Shown here: in pieces, positions 16,585 through 26,089 of the stretch | How the letters are laid out: every line of letters begins with the position of its first letter | Numbering within the stretch: the stretch's first letter is position 1 | Source: Thermoanaerobaculia bacterium | Lineage (GTDB): Bacteria; Acidobacteriota; Thermoanaerobaculia; Multivoradales; Multivoraceae | DNA: 64,000 nt | Assembly (NCBI GenBank): GCA_022826745.1 | Contig: JAJDUI010000022.1 | Span: 1-64,000, forward strand | Reading direction: 5' to 3' | The notes under the pieces: generated by a model | What the model was told of the DNA's origin: nothing | The model's input: only the letters and a program-made list of their open reading frames with translations | Database searches by the model: none | Made by a program: the position numbers and the translations under genes

Positions 16585-18342
16585 CTACGCCGAAGCCGGC
16601 CGGCTGCGGACGAGCCGTCCCGGCAGGGCGCCGGTGACCTCGTCGTTCTCGAGGACGACCTCGCCGGCGCAGATCGTCGCGTCGTAGCCGCGCGGCCTCT
16701 GCATGTAGCGCTTCGCGTTCTCGGGCAGGTCGTAGACGAGGTAGGGGGCCTCGGACGACAGGCGGTCGAAGTCGATCACGCTGATGTCGGCGCGCTTGCC
16801 GGCCTCCAGCACGCCTCGGTCCGTCAGGCCGTAGAGGGCGGCGTTCGCGCCGGTCTGCTTGTGGACGATCGTCTCCAGTTCGATCCGTTCGCCGCGCGTC
16901 CGGTCGCGTCCCCAGAAGGCGAGGTTCCAGCTCGGCATGTGCGCGTCGCTGACCGCGCCGACGTGCGCACCGGCATCGCTCAGGCCGTTGCAGGTCAGCG
17001 GGTGGCGCATCAGGCCGGCCATGTAGTCGAAGTTCTTCTTCGAGTAGCCATCGAGGTAGAACAGCAGCAGCGTGCTGCCGTCGCCCTCCGTCAGCAGGTC
17101 GTAGAAGGCCTCCGGACCGGTGAGGCCGTGCCGCTTGGCGTACGTGGCGACACTGGCCTCCTGGTCCGGCTCGTAGTTCGGCGGGTCGCCCAGCACATAC
17201 ACCGCCTCCGGCTGCGAGTGCATCAGTTCCAGGAGTCCCGGGAGCAGGCTTCCGGGCGTGGCGTCGACCAGGAACGGATGGTCCACGTGCTCGGGACTGT
17301 TGCGGCGGGCGTCGTTCGTCATGTCCCAGTCGCTGGCGAGGATCTTCGCCCGCACCTCCGGGTCGCGCATCCGCTCGAGCCGTTCCGGCATCGGCCGGTC
17401 ACCGACGAGCTCCCGGTAGGCGTAGTTCAGGACGTAGGGGTGGAGCGACCCTTCCAGGTTCATCAGCACCGTCGTGCCGCGACCGCGGATCTGCGGAAAC
17501 ACCCGGATCCCCTTGTAGCGGCGCGCCTCGAGTGCGGTCAACGTCTCCTGCGCCGCCTCACCCGAGAGATAGGTCACGGTGATCCCGTCCTTGTGGCCGA
17601 GGCCGAGCAACCACTCCCGCTCGAACGGCCCGACGAACTGGAACACGCCGCCGCCGGCCTCGCTCATGCCGTCCGCGATCGCCTCGAGTTCCGGGTAGCG
17701 GGCGAAGGTACCCGGGATCATCTCCCCTTCCTTCGTACGATGGGCCAGCAGCCGGTTGGAAGAAACGCCGAAGGCCCCGGCGCGCACGCTCTCCCGCACC
17801 AGACGGGACATCTCCGCCAGCTCGCCGTCCGTCGGGTGGACATCCTCGGCGCCGCGCTCCCCCATCACGTAGGTGCGGAGCGCGCAGTGCGGCACCTGCG
17901 TGATCACGTCCATGATCCGCGGCTTGCCGTCGATCGCGTCGAGGTACTCGGGGAACGTCTCCCACTTCCACTCCATGCCGGCGGACATCGCGATCGCCGG
18001 AATGTCCTCGACCGCGTCCATCAGGTCGAGCAGCCAGTCCCGGTCCTTCGGCTTCACCGGCGCGAAGCCGACCCCGCAGTTGCCCATGACGATCGTCGTC
18101 ACCCCGTTCCAGCAGGACGGCGTCAGGTACGGGTCCCATGACACCTGGGCGTCGAAGTGGGTGTGGATGTCGATCCAGCCAGGGACGACCAGCTTGCCTT
18201 CGGCGTCGATCTCGCGGCGCGCCTTGCCGACGCCGCCGTTGACGCTGGTGATCACGGCGCCGTCGATGGCGATGTCGCCCTGGAACTCCGGAGCGCCGGT
18301 GCCGTCGATGATGCGGCCGTTGCGGATTGCGATGTCGTGCAT
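16585..18342 (-). CDS. D-aminoacylase/N-acyl-D-amino-acid deacylase-type amidohydrolase
   Basis: 585-residue metal-dependent amidohydrolase. The urease-like beta sandwich at the N-terminus (AIRNGRIIDGTGAPEFQGDI) leads into the TIM barrel with the metal pair in WIDIHTHFDAQVSWDP. Further typical pieces are MGNCGVGFAPVKP, LSDAGAHVGAVSDAH and the C-terminal KRADISVIDFDRL. The family removes N-acyl groups from D-amino acids or related amides. The ATG at 18342 is preceded by AGAGGA at suitable spacing, so the longer frame to 18528 is not used. Downstream of a lipoprotein sulfatase on the same strand, 67 bp away. Confidence 0.92.
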   Translation of the reverse strand: MHDIAIRNGRIIDGTGAPEFQGDIAIDGAVITSVNGGVGKARREIDAEGKLVVPGWIDIHTHFDAQVSWDPYLTPSCWNGVTTIVMGNCGVGFAPVKPKDRDWLLDLMDAVEDIPAIAMSAGMEWKWETFPEYLDAIDGKPRIMDVITQVPHCALRTYVMGERGAEDVHPTDGELAEMSRLVRESVRAGAFGVSSNRLLAHRTKEGEMIPGTFARYPELEAIADGMSEAGGGVFQFVGPFEREWLLGLGHKDGITVTYLSGEAAQETLTALEARRYKGIRVFPQIRGRGTTVLMNLEGSLHPYVLNYAYRELVGDRPMPERLERMRDPEVRAKILASDWDMTNDARRNSPEHVDHPFLVDATPGSLLPGLLELMHSQPEAVYVLGDPPNYEPDQEASVATYAKRHGLTGPEAFYDLLTEGDGSTLLLFYLDGYSKKNFDYMAGLMRHPLTCNGLSDAGAHVGAVSDAHMPSWNLAFWGRDRTRGERIELETIVHKQTGANAALYGLTDRGVLEAGKRADISVIDFDRLSSEAPYLVYDLPENAKRYMQRPRGYDATICAGEVVLENDEVTGALPGRLVRSRPASA

Positions 18343-18409
18343 GGTCGGTCCTCTGTCGATCCGGGTCCCTCTTAGACGGCGTTGAGCGTCGGGATGATAG
18401 CGGCGGTCG

Positions 18410-19981
18410 TCAGAAGTAGAGCTGGATGGCCTCTCCGTGCAGCTCCGCCAGCGTCGACCGCCTGCTGATCCACATCGGCTCGGCGAGCTCCGCCTCCCAG
18501 GCGGCCAGCGCGGCTTCCAGGCGCTCAACGACCTCGGGATTCTGGGCGGCGACGTTCTCCCGCTCGCCGATGTCCGCCTCCAGGTCGTGCAGCACGGTGA
18601 TCTGGCCGTGCGCTGACACCGGCGGGTGGTCCTCCTCCGGCAGCAGGCGACCGCCGAGACCGAGCACGGAGGCCGGGTCCTGGTCGGTCAGGTCGACCCG
18701 CCACAGCTTCCACTTGCCTGAGCGGACGGCGGCGTTGGGCAGGGACCGCCAGAACAGATACTCGTGGGGCGGTTCCTCGATCTCGCCGCGCAGATACGGC
18801 AGGAGGTTCACGCTGTCCTCGGTACCCGCGTCCGACCCGGCCGCCGCGGCCATCGTCGCGTACAGGTCGAGGACGCTCGCAGGCTGGCTGTAGACCTCGC
18901 CCCGGGGCAAACCCGCCGGCCACTTGACCAGGTACGGCACCCGGATGCCGCCGTCCAGGTGATAGCGCTTGCCGCCCGAGAGCGGCGAGTTCGTGCAGAT
19001 GACCGCCGGCATGTAGTTGATGCAGCCGTTGTCGGAGATGAAGACGACGAGCGTGTTCTCCTCCAGCCCATGCTCGCGGAGCGTCGCCGTGACGCGGCCC
19101 ACCATGTCGTCGACCGACGACACCATGGCGGCGTAGATCCGGGCCCCTGGCTCCTCGATGTGCGCGTAGCGGTCGACGTACTTGCTCGTGGCCTGGATCG
19201 GCGTATGAGGCGCGTTCGGCGCCAGCATGAGGAAGAACGGCTCGTCCGCGTGACGCTCGATGAAACTGACGGCGCGGTCCGCGAACACGTCGGTCAGGTA
19301 CTCGTCGACCTCCACGACTTCGTAGCCGTCCATGATCGCGCGCGGGCCGTCGCCGCGGTCGCCGGCGACCGGCGTCCACCCGGTCGCGCCCGGCTCGGTC
19401 GCGGCGGGCTCGCTGCTCGGCCAGCGATGGGCGTCCGGATCGTTGGGATCGACGTAGCTCGAGCCGCCCCCCAGATGGCCGAAGAACTCGTCGAAACCGC
19501 GCTTCAGCGGGTGGTACTGCTCGCGGAAACCGAGGTGCCACTTCCCCACCAGACCGGTGACGTAGCCGGCGTCGCGCATCATGTCGCCGAGCGTCGTCTC
19601 GTCCTCGGGCAATCCCAGTTCGGCATCGGCGTTGCGCTCGTAGTTCGCGGTCGGGTTGTACTCGTAGCCGAACCGGTTCTGGTAGCGGCCCGTGAAGACC
19701 CCGGCCCGCATCGGGCTGCAGACCGCCGCCGAGACGTAGCCGTCGGTCAGCCGGACCCCGTTCGCCGCCAGTTCGTCGATGTGCGGCGTCGAGATGACGG
19801 TCGAGCCGTTGGCACCGATGTCGCCGTAGCCGAGGTCGTCGGCGAGGACGATGATCACGTTGGGCGGTGCGGGCGGTTCTTCAGCCGCCTCCGGGGCGGG
19901 AGCGCAGCCCGCCATGGCAAGGGGCAGCGCGAGGGCCGTTGCGACCGCCGATGCCTTGGTGGTTCTCAGACGTATCTCCAT
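18410..19981 (-). CDS. Lipoprotein sulfatase
   Basis: 523-residue type I sulfatase anchored as a lipoprotein. A signal sequence ends in the lipobox LAMAGC (C26). Metal-site residues are in IIVLADDLGYGDIGANGS. The activation motif is C88-S-P-M-R92, the cysteine type that needs formylglycine formation. The second metal segment is FISDNGCINY. It differs clearly from the sulfatase at 5998-7407 (different activation motif, lipid anchor), so the two probably have different substrates or locations. Upstream lies a tannase-like esterase and downstream an amidohydrolase, suggesting a cell-surface depolymerisation cluster. Confidence 0.93.
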   Translation of the reverse strand: MEIRLRTTKASAVATALALPLAMAGCAPAPEAAEEPPAPPNVIIVLADDLGYGDIGANGSTVISTPHIDELAANGVRLTDGYVSAAVCSPMRAGVFTGRYQNRFGYEYNPTANYERNADAELGLPEDETTLGDMMRDAGYVTGLVGKWHLGFREQYHPLKRGFDEFFGHLGGGSSYVDPNDPDAHRWPSSEPAATEPGATGWTPVAGDRGDGPRAIMDGYEVVEVDEYLTDVFADRAVSFIERHADEPFFLMLAPNAPHTPIQATSKYVDRYAHIEEPGARIYAAMVSSVDDMVGRVTATLREHGLEENTLVVFISDNGCINYMPAVICTNSPLSGGKRYHLDGGIRVPYLVKWPAGLPRGEVYSQPASVLDLYATMAAAAGSDAGTEDSVNLLPYLRGEIEEPPHEYLFWRSLPNAAVRSGKWKLWRVDLTDQDPASVLGLGGRLLPEEDHPPVSAHGQITVLHDLEADIGERENVAAQNPEVVERLEAALAAWEAELAEPMWISRRSTLAELHGEAIQLYF

Positions 19982-20017
19982 ATCGAACTCCTCTCCTCCG
20001 TCCGCCGTGACGCGGAC

Positions 20018-21493
20018 CTACCTGCAGCTCCAGTTCGCCGCGTCGTTCACGTCGCCTTCGCCGTTGTACTTCGCCGCCTTGGGATACGCGCAGAGCGGCC
20101 GCGTGAACTCCGGCTCCGGTCCCGGGCGACTCGCCTCGATCCGGTCGGGGGCGATCCCTTTCTCCGTCCAGGCCACCAGCGGATCGACGTAGTCGGCGAC
20201 CCAGGCGCCGGGGCCGCGGGCGCAGTGGATCATGCCGGGGACCATGAACATGCGGTAGAAGTCCGCCGCCGTTTCCGTGCCGCCGTTCTCCTTCTCGACC
20301 GCGTGCAGGTAGTCGATCGCGCGCTGCGGGCGCAGCGGGTAGTCGTTCCAGCCCTGGTACATCAGCAGCTTTCCGCCGCGTTCCCGGAACGCCGAGAGAT
20401 CCGCGGTTAGCACGTCGAGCGGTGCGGTGGCCGCGGCGAGAAGGTCGCGGTCGGCGACCGGGTCGAACGCCTCGACATCGAAGTCCGGCTCGAAGCGCAT
20501 CAGGGCGTCGAGCAGCACGTCCATGCCGTCGATCAGGGACTGGTCGGGCTCACCCCGCCGGGCGGTCGGCAGCATCCAGGTCGCCCAGTCGCCAGCGTCC
20601 TCGGAGCCCGGCGGCACGCCGGGCGAGAGGACGTTGCCGTCCGCGTCGACCACGTCTGAGTACATGTAGCGAGCGGTCTGGAGTTGGCCCGCGGTGAGGC
20701 AGTTCTCCGTCGAGTCCGGCGGACACTGGAGGGCGTTCAGGTCGAAGACGTCCGCGGTGCACTTCGTCGGATCGTCGATCACGCCGTCCTCGACTCCGTC
20801 CAGCGTGTCGCAGGCTTCGCGGGAGGCCTTGCCGAGCAACTGGAAGGACTCCGCGGTCAAGGGATGCTTGGCCTGCAGGCGCGCGCCGCCGATCATCCAG
20901 GGCACGAACTCCTGAAAGCGGAAAGCCGGCGCCCCGGCCAGGACGCCGTCGTAGTCGTCCGGAAAGCGGGTCGCCTCCAGCATCGCCGCGCGGCCGCCGT
21001 TCGAGCAGCCCTTGACGTAGGAGTAGTCGATCTCCCGGCCGTAGTAGTGCTGGATGACCCGCTTGGCCGCCCCGGTCGCGAGGTGAACGCCGCGGTAGGC
21101 GTAGTCGAGCAGCGCCTCGGGTTGCCGCACGTAGTCGCGGTCCTGTCCCTCGTGGCCGGTGTCGGTCGAGGCCATCGCGAAGCCGCGACCGAGCAGGCTC
21201 GTCGTGTCGCCGATGAAGCCCGCGGCGCCGCCGACCGTGCTGAACATCATCCGGCCGTTCCAGTCGTCGGGGAGCGTGACCTCGAAGCGAATCGCCCGGT
21301 TGACGACGCCGCGCACCCGGCAATGGGCCGGTACGCCTTCCGCGCCAGGCACCCGGAACCCCGGCTCGACCGCGTGGTCGAGGTCGGTCAGGGCGACCAG
21401 GCCGCGACAGTCGCGGCCGGCGTCGTTCGCGGCAAGAGGCGGTGCGGCAATCAGGAGGAGCAGCAGGCCGAGGGCGGAACGTCGGGTCGTCAT
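20018..21493 (-). CDS. Tannase/feruloyl esterase family protein
   Basis: 491-residue secreted esterase. Signal peptide MTTRRSALGLLLLLIAAPPLA, then an alpha/beta hydrolase with the nucleophile elbow GCSNGG (S164) and the adjacent family stretch RAAMLEATRFPDDYDGVLAG. The C-terminal catalytic histidine probably lies in MVPGMIHCARGPG. Tannases and feruloyl esterases cut ester bonds of plant or algal phenolics such as gallate and ferulate. The ATG at 21493 is chosen since it begins the signal peptide; the frame is open to 21664. It follows a MaoC hydratase gene by 29 bp on the same strand. Confidence 0.92.
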   Translation of the reverse strand: MTTRRSALGLLLLLIAAPPLAANDAGRDCRGLVALTDLDHAVEPGFRVPGAEGVPAHCRVRGVVNRAIRFEVTLPDDWNGRMMFSTVGGAAGFIGDTTSLLGRGFAMASTDTGHEGQDRDYVRQPEALLDYAYRGVHLATGAAKRVIQHYYGREIDYSYVKGCSNGGRAAMLEATRFPDDYDGVLAGAPAFRFQEFVPWMIGGARLQAKHPLTAESFQLLGKASREACDTLDGVEDGVIDDPTKCTADVFDLNALQCPPDSTENCLTAGQLQTARYMYSDVVDADGNVLSPGVPPGSEDAGDWATWMLPTARRGEPDQSLIDGMDVLLDALMRFEPDFDVEAFDPVADRDLLAAATAPLDVLTADLSAFRERGGKLLMYQGWNDYPLRPQRAIDYLHAVEKENGGTETAADFYRMFMVPGMIHCARGPGAWVADYVDPLVAWTEKGIAPDRIEASRPGPEPEFTRPLCAYPKAAKYNGEGDVNDAANWSCR

Positions 21494-21522
21494 TGGTGCT
21501 CCTGTACGCAGATGTGTCGAAG

Positions 21523-22365
21523 TCAGGCTGCAGCGCCGGCACGGGCGATGAGCGCGATTGTGCCGTCCGCCTTGGCGATCCACACGAAAGCCGCAGTGCG
21601 TTCCGGGTCGTCCGGGTCGGGGCCGGTCACGACGCCGTTCACGGTGATCGTGTCCCCGGGCCACACCGGGTTCGTGAACTTGAGATCGAAGGAACCGCTA
21701 CGCCACCACGCGTCGCCGAAGCGCTCCTCGAGAATGTGGCCGACGTAGCCCATCGTCATCCGGCCGCCGACCACGACGTCCTGGAAGCCGAGTTCGCGCG
21801 ACGCTTGCTTGTCGGTGTGGTAGTTCGCGTTGCCATGGAAGAACTGGCCGCACATCTCGAGAGAAATCGTGCGCTCCAGGCCGCCGAACCGTTCGCCTTC
21901 CGGCACGTCGAAGCGGCGCGCGCCCGGCTTCTTTCGGGGATCGCGCAGCTCGACATCGCCGGCGTACTCCTGGTCGCGCAGGAAGCTCTGGTGATGGTGC
22001 GTCTCCAGGACCTGGCGACCGTCACCGTCCCTGAGCCGGACGCGGTAGTCGACGACGACGCGGTTGCGCCGGTCGTAGATGTCGCAGATGTCCCCCTCGA
22101 CCGCGTACACCGCGCCGGCCTCCATCGGCGCCGAGAGCGCCCACTCCTCGCGCATCCAGAGATGCCCGGTCTGGTTGGCGAAGGCGATCTCCCGGAAGTA
22201 GTCGCCGTCCGGACCGCTCGCGATCGTGGAAGGCAGCAGGCCGGAAGTCGGCGGGTCGAGTTCCAGGCCACCGTAGTAGTCCGCGAGCACGGCGTCGTCA
22301 ACGACGAACGTCCCGCTGCTCAGCCGCTTGCCGACGTACGGGCCGTTCCCGTTCAACCCGACCAT
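21523..22365 (-). CDS. MaoC-like hot-dog dehydratase/hydratase
   Basis: 280-residue double hot-dog protein of the MaoC/enoyl-CoA hydratase group. The first half has RLSSGTFVVDDAVLADYYGG. The second half has FFHGNANYHTDKQASRELGF, matching the hydratase motif where an aspartate and a histidine do catalysis, then VVVGGRMTMGYVGHILEERF and NPVWPGDTITVNGVV. It probably hydrates an unsaturated acyl-CoA made by the two acyl-CoA dehydrogenases encoded just upstream (42 bp gap). Together they cover the first two steps of a beta-oxidation-like route. The substrate is not known. Confidence 0.88.
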   Translation of the reverse strand: MVGLNGNGPYVGKRLSSGTFVVDDAVLADYYGGLELDPPTSGLLPSTIASGPDGDYFREIAFANQTGHLWMREEWALSAPMEAGAVYAVEGDICDIYDRRNRVVVDYRVRLRDGDGRQVLETHHHQSFLRDQEYAGDVELRDPRKKPGARRFDVPEGERFGGLERTISLEMCGQFFHGNANYHTDKQASRELGFQDVVVGGRMTMGYVGHILEERFGDAWWRSGSFDLKFTNPVWPGDTITVNGVVTGPDPDDPERTAAFVWIAKADGTIALIARAGAAA

Positions 22366-22407
22366 CCTTCCTGCTCCGTGAAGCGGAGAGCCTATCGCCC
22401 GGCGGTG

Positions 22408-23415
22408 CTACGCACCCGCCAGCAACGGCCAAAGCCCGTCGGCGCCGGCGCCGATCGCCAGTGTGCCCACCTGCGCCTGCCAGTAGCCCTCGTCACCGTC
22501 CGCATCCCGCCAGGCCCAGAGCCGGCGGGTGAAGCGCTGCAGATCGTGCTCGCGCGTGTAGCCGATCGCGCCGTGGAGCTGGTGCGCGATCCGCGTGACT
22601 TCGTAGCAGGCCTCGCTGGCACGCGCCTTGGCGCAGGCGGCCTTGAAGCCCGCCCCGCTGGCGCCGCCTTCCGTGGCCGCTTCGATGGCCGCGATGGCGG
22701 TGTCGGAAGCGACGCCGACCACGGCGGCGTGACTCGTCATCACCGCGACCATTTGCTGTACCGCCTGGAAGCGTGCCAGCGGCCTGCCGAACTGAACCCG
22801 GCCCTGCACGTGCTCGATCGTCAGGTCGAGTATCCGTTCCATCGCACCGGCGATCATCGCGGTGCGGGCCGTAGCCATGAGTTCGGAAGCGCTCGGACCT
22901 GAGCCGGGCCCGCCCGACTGATCGGCCGGAATCGCCGGGCGCCGGCAGAGACGCCCCACCGGTTCGCCGGCGCTGCTGGTCCCCGCCTCGAAGTCGACGT
23001 CGGCGGCAGCCACCCACCCGACGCCGTCCGGTTGATAGGCCACGACCACTGCCGCGATCTCGTCCGGCCACGCCACGTCCGTCACGGGAGCCGCCGTCAC
23101 CAGCCCCAGCGGTCCCGCCGGGGGTTCGATTCCCGCATCGGCAAGCAGCCGGCGACCGATGATCGTCTCCACCAGCGGCAGCGGCAGGGCGAACGCCCCC
23201 GCCGCCCGTGCCACCGCCATCGCGTCCCCGAAGTCGACGCCGGCGCCGCCCGCCGCCTCGGGCAGCAGCACGTCGGCCAGGCCGTTCTCCTCGATCGCCC
23301 GCCAATGATCGGTCGGAAAGCGGCCGGCCTCGACGCCTTCGAACACGTCGTCCTCCGTCGCCGCCTCGAACAGCCGGTTCGCCGTGTCGAGCAGGAGTGC
23401 GCGCAGCCCGCTCAC
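22408..23415 (-). CDS. Acyl-CoA dehydrogenase-like protein (short subunit)
   Basis: 335-residue acyl-CoA dehydrogenase homologue. N-terminal helical domain (EENGLADVLLPEAAGGAGVD) and C-terminal helical domain (VQGRVQFGRPLARFQAVQQM, then IAHQLHGAIGYTREHDLQRF). The beta-sheet domain is shortened, typical of the second, often non-catalytic, subunit of heterodimeric ACADs in steroid and side-chain catabolism. It starts with a GTG at 23415 that overlaps the stop of the upstream ACAD by GTGA. A heteromeric FadE complex with that protein is the likely state; this is inference from size and coupling. Confidence 0.87.
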   Translation of the reverse strand: MSGLRALLLDTANRLFEAATEDDVFEGVEAGRFPTDHWRAIEENGLADVLLPEAAGGAGVDFGDAMAVARAAGAFALPLPLVETIIGRRLLADAGIEPPAGPLGLVTAAPVTDVAWPDEIAAVVVAYQPDGVGWVAAADVDFEAGTSSAGEPVGRLCRRPAIPADQSGGPGSGPSASELMATARTAMIAGAMERILDLTIEHVQGRVQFGRPLARFQAVQQMVAVMTSHAAVVGVASDTAIAAIEAATEGGASGAGFKAACAKARASEACYEVTRIAHQLHGAIGYTREHDLQRFTRRLWAWRDADGDEGYWQAQVGTLAIGAGADGLWPLLAGA

Positions 23416-24569
23416 CGCAGCCTCAGCCCGCGAGCGACGATGCCGCGGAGAATCTCGGTCGCACCGCCCTGGATCGTGTAGGACGGCGCGGCCAGAACGA
23501 CCTGGCTCAGGATGTCGAGCAGATTCCGGTCGTCGATCCCCTCGGCGGCCAAGAGGCGGCGCACGATCTCCGGCACTTCCTGCTGAAAGTTCGTGCCGAG
23601 GTCCTTGACCAGGGCCGACTCGACGTTGGGAGTCTCGCCGGCCTCGAGCGCCGCAGCCACCGAAACGGAGGCCGCTCGCAGCGCCCAGAGCCGGCTGACA
23701 AGCAGCCCGACCTCGCGCTGCGCCGCCGGCGACGCGCTCCCGTCCAACGCGTCGACCAATGCCCGGAGCAGATGGAAGTTGGTCAGGAAGCGCTCCGGCC
23801 CGCTGCGCTCGTAGGCGAGTTCGGACGTCACCTGCGACCAACCATCGCCTGGGTTGCCCAGCAGGCAGTCGTCCGGCACGAACGTGTCCTCGAAGAAGAC
23901 CTCGTTGAAATCGTGGCGGCCCGGCAGGTCGATGATCGGCCGCACCGTGATCCCGTTCGCGTTCTTCAGATCGATGATGACCTGACTCATGCCGGCGTGG
24001 CGTTTGTCCGACTTCGGCTCCGTCCGGACGAGGGCAACGCAGTACTCCGCGACGTGCGCGTAGGACGTCCAGATCTTCGATCCGTTGAGACGCCAGCCGC
24101 TGTCGACTCGTTCGGCTCGCATGCGAATGGAGGCAAGGTCCGAACCCGAGTCCGGTTCGCTCATGCCGACCGCGAACGAGAGTTCGCCGCGGGCGATCGG
24201 CGGCAGGAAGCGCCGCTTCTGAGCCTCCGAGCCGTAGCGAAGGATGCTCGGACCGATCTGACGGTCGGCGAACCAGTGAAACGCCGCCGGCGCACCCGCC
24301 GCGAGCAGCTCCTCGGTCACGACGTAGCGTTCGAGCTGGCTCCGCTCCGCCCCGCCGTAGCACCGCGGCCAGGTCATGCCGATGAAGCCGGCCTCGCCGA
24401 GTGCGCGGCTGAGTTCCGGATTGCGGCCCCACCAGGACAGTCCCTCCGCAAACCACACACCCCTGGCGCGCGTATCTTCGAGTAGCTCCCGAATCTCGGA
24501 GCGCAGATTCTCGGCCGCTTCCGGCAGGACCGCGGGCGAGAAGCGGAGATGGACCGTGGGGGCCTTCAC
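23412..24569 (-). CDS. Acyl-CoA dehydrogenase (catalytic subunit)
   Basis: 385-residue FAD acyl-CoA dehydrogenase. Typical segments: helical N-domain WWGRNPELSRALGEAGFIG, FAD/substrate loop AVGMSEPDSGSDLASIRMRA, RLNGSKIWTSYAHVAEYCVA, and the C-terminal IQGGATEILRGIVARGLRLR. It introduces the alpha,beta double bond into an acyl-CoA. The GTG at 24569 gives the normal length; the frame runs further to a TTG at 24626. It is coupled by a GTGA overlap to the second ACAD and followed by a MaoC hydratase. The gene is divergent from the propeller protein at 24617, with only 47 bp between. Confidence 0.93.
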   Translation of the reverse strand: MKAPTVHLRFSPAVLPEAAENLRSEIRELLEDTRARGVWFAEGLSWWGRNPELSRALGEAGFIGMTWPRCYGGAERSQLERYVVTEELLAAGAPAAFHWFADRQIGPSILRYGSEAQKRRFLPPIARGELSFAVGMSEPDSGSDLASIRMRAERVDSGWRLNGSKIWTSYAHVAEYCVALVRTEPKSDKRHAGMSQVIIDLKNANGITVRPIIDLPGRHDFNEVFFEDTFVPDDCLLGNPGDGWSQVTSELAYERSGPERFLTNFHLLRALVDALDGSASPAAQREVGLLVSRLWALRAASVSVAAALEAGETPNVESALVKDLGTNFQQEVPEIVRRLLAAEGIDDRNLLDILSQVVLAAPSYTIQGGATEILRGIVARGLRLR

Positions 24570-24616
24570 AGAGGGACGGCAGAGTAGCAGCGACCACCGC
24601 ACTGCCAGGGAATAGG

Positions 24617-26053
24617 ATGCCAGCAATGAGCAGGACCAAGAAACGCAGCCGGTTCCTCGCCTTCCTGAAGTGGACGGGCATCTCCGTGGCGGCCCTCGCC
24701 GGCCTGGCGCTAGTGCTGAACCTGACTACGGGAATGCACCTCCAGATCACCGGCGGCCTCTGGCCGCAACTGGACTTTCACGACGAGAACCGTCACTACC
24801 GGGCGCTGGAGGCCCATCGGGATCAGACCGAGGCGGCGATCGTCGCCGAAGCCCCGACCGAGCCGCAACCCGCCGACGACGAGCAGGCTGCCGATTCCTG
24901 GCCCTACTACCGCGGCCTCCACATGGACGGCCGCTATCCGGAACCGATCAACACGGCCTGGCCAGACGAGGGTCCGGCGGAACTCTGGCGCATCCCGGTC
25001 GGCGGTGGCTACGCATCCTTCGTCGTCGGCGACGGCCTCGCTTACACGATCGAGCAGCGGCGGGAGCAGGAGGTCGTCGCCGCCTACGATCTGCTGACCG
25101 GCGCGGAACGCTGGAGCGCGAGCTGGAACGCCCGCTTCGAGGAGAGCATGGGTGGTGACGGCCCCCGCGCCACGCCAGCCCTGTACGGCGACACGCTGGT
25201 CGCGCTCGGCGCGACCGGTGAACTGCAGGCACTGGACGCCGTGACCGGCGCCCTCAACTGGCGCACGAACATTCTCGAGGACTCGGGCGCCGCGAACCTG
25301 ACCTGGGGCATGGCGGCGTCACCGGCGATTCTGGATGGCGCGGTCCTCACCGCACCCGGCGGCCCGAACGGGGCCGTGATCGCCTATGAGCTCGACACAG
25401 GTGAGATTCGCTGGCGGGCTCTCGACGCCCAGGGCGCCTACACCGCGCCCGCTGTCTTCACCCTGGACGGCCTTTCCCAGATCGTCCTGATCGGCGCCGA
25501 TCAGGTGATTTCCCTAAGCCCCGACGGCAGCGGAACGTACTGGAGCCGGCCCTGGGCGACGATGAACGGCATCAACGCCGCGCAACCGCTCCAGGTGGCG
25601 CCGAACCGCCTCTTCGTGTCGTCCGGTTACGGCCACGGCGCCGCCGTGCTCGAGATCGAGGCCGACCTCGAAGCGGAGACCGCGTCAGTGCGCGAGATCT
25701 GGTTCAACAACCGGATGAAGAACACGTTCTCGACTTCCGTGTTCCACGACGGCTACGTGTACGGCCTCGACAACGGCATCCTCGCCTGCGTCAACGCCGA
25801 GAACGGCGACCGGATGTGGAAGGGCGGCCGCTACGGCCACGGCCAGCTTCTCATCGCCTCCGGCCACCTGGTCATCACCACGGAACGGGGCCAGCTCGTC
25901 CTGGTGCGCGCGACGCCCGAGAGCCACCAGGAGATCGCCGCCCTGCCCGCCGTCTCGGGCCGCACCTGGAATAACCCGGCGATCGCCGAGGGCATCCTCC
26001 TGGTGAGGAACGACCGCGAAGCCGTGGCGTTCGACCTGCGGCCGCAGACGTAG
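24617..26053 (+). CDS. Membrane-anchored PQQ-like beta-propeller protein
   Basis: 478 residues. One N-terminal membrane anchor (FLAFLKWTGISVAALAGLALVLNL) is followed by a WD/PQQ-like propeller with repeated blades such as YDLLTGAERWSA, LDAVTGALNWRTN and YELDTGEIRWRALD. The architecture matches BamB-like or quinoprotein-like proteins, but I do not see the residues of a full PQQ dehydrogenase. It may be an assembly factor or a non-enzymatic binding protein facing the periplasm. The start could be this ATG or the in-frame ATG nine bases later. It stands alone on the plus strand between two minus-strand groups. Confidence 0.85.
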   Translation: MPAMSRTKKRSRFLAFLKWTGISVAALAGLALVLNLTTGMHLQITGGLWPQLDFHDENRHYRALEAHRDQTEAAIVAEAPTEPQPADDEQAADSWPYYRGLHMDGRYPEPINTAWPDEGPAELWRIPVGGGYASFVVGDGLAYTIEQRREQEVVAAYDLLTGAERWSASWNARFEESMGGDGPRATPALYGDTLVALGATGELQALDAVTGALNWRTNILEDSGAANLTWGMAASPAILDGAVLTAPGGPNGAVIAYELDTGEIRWRALDAQGAYTAPAVFTLDGLSQIVLIGADQVISLSPDGSGTYWSRPWATMNGINAAQPLQVAPNRLFVSSGYGHGAAVLEIEADLEAETASVREIWFNNRMKNTFSTSVFHDGYVYGLDNGILACVNAENGDRMWKGGRYGHGQLLIASGHLVITTERGQLVLVRATPESHQEIAALPAVSGRTWNNPAIAEGILLVRNDREAVAFDLRPQT

Positions 26054-26089
26054 CAGCTTCGCGACCACGCCCGCTGGCGAAGACGCCGG

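Noticed and set aside
22408..24750. A 780-residue frame that looks like a long fusion ending in an acyl-CoA dehydrogenase
   Set aside because: Only the part from the GTG at 23415 is coding; the rest overlaps the catalytic ACAD in another frame.
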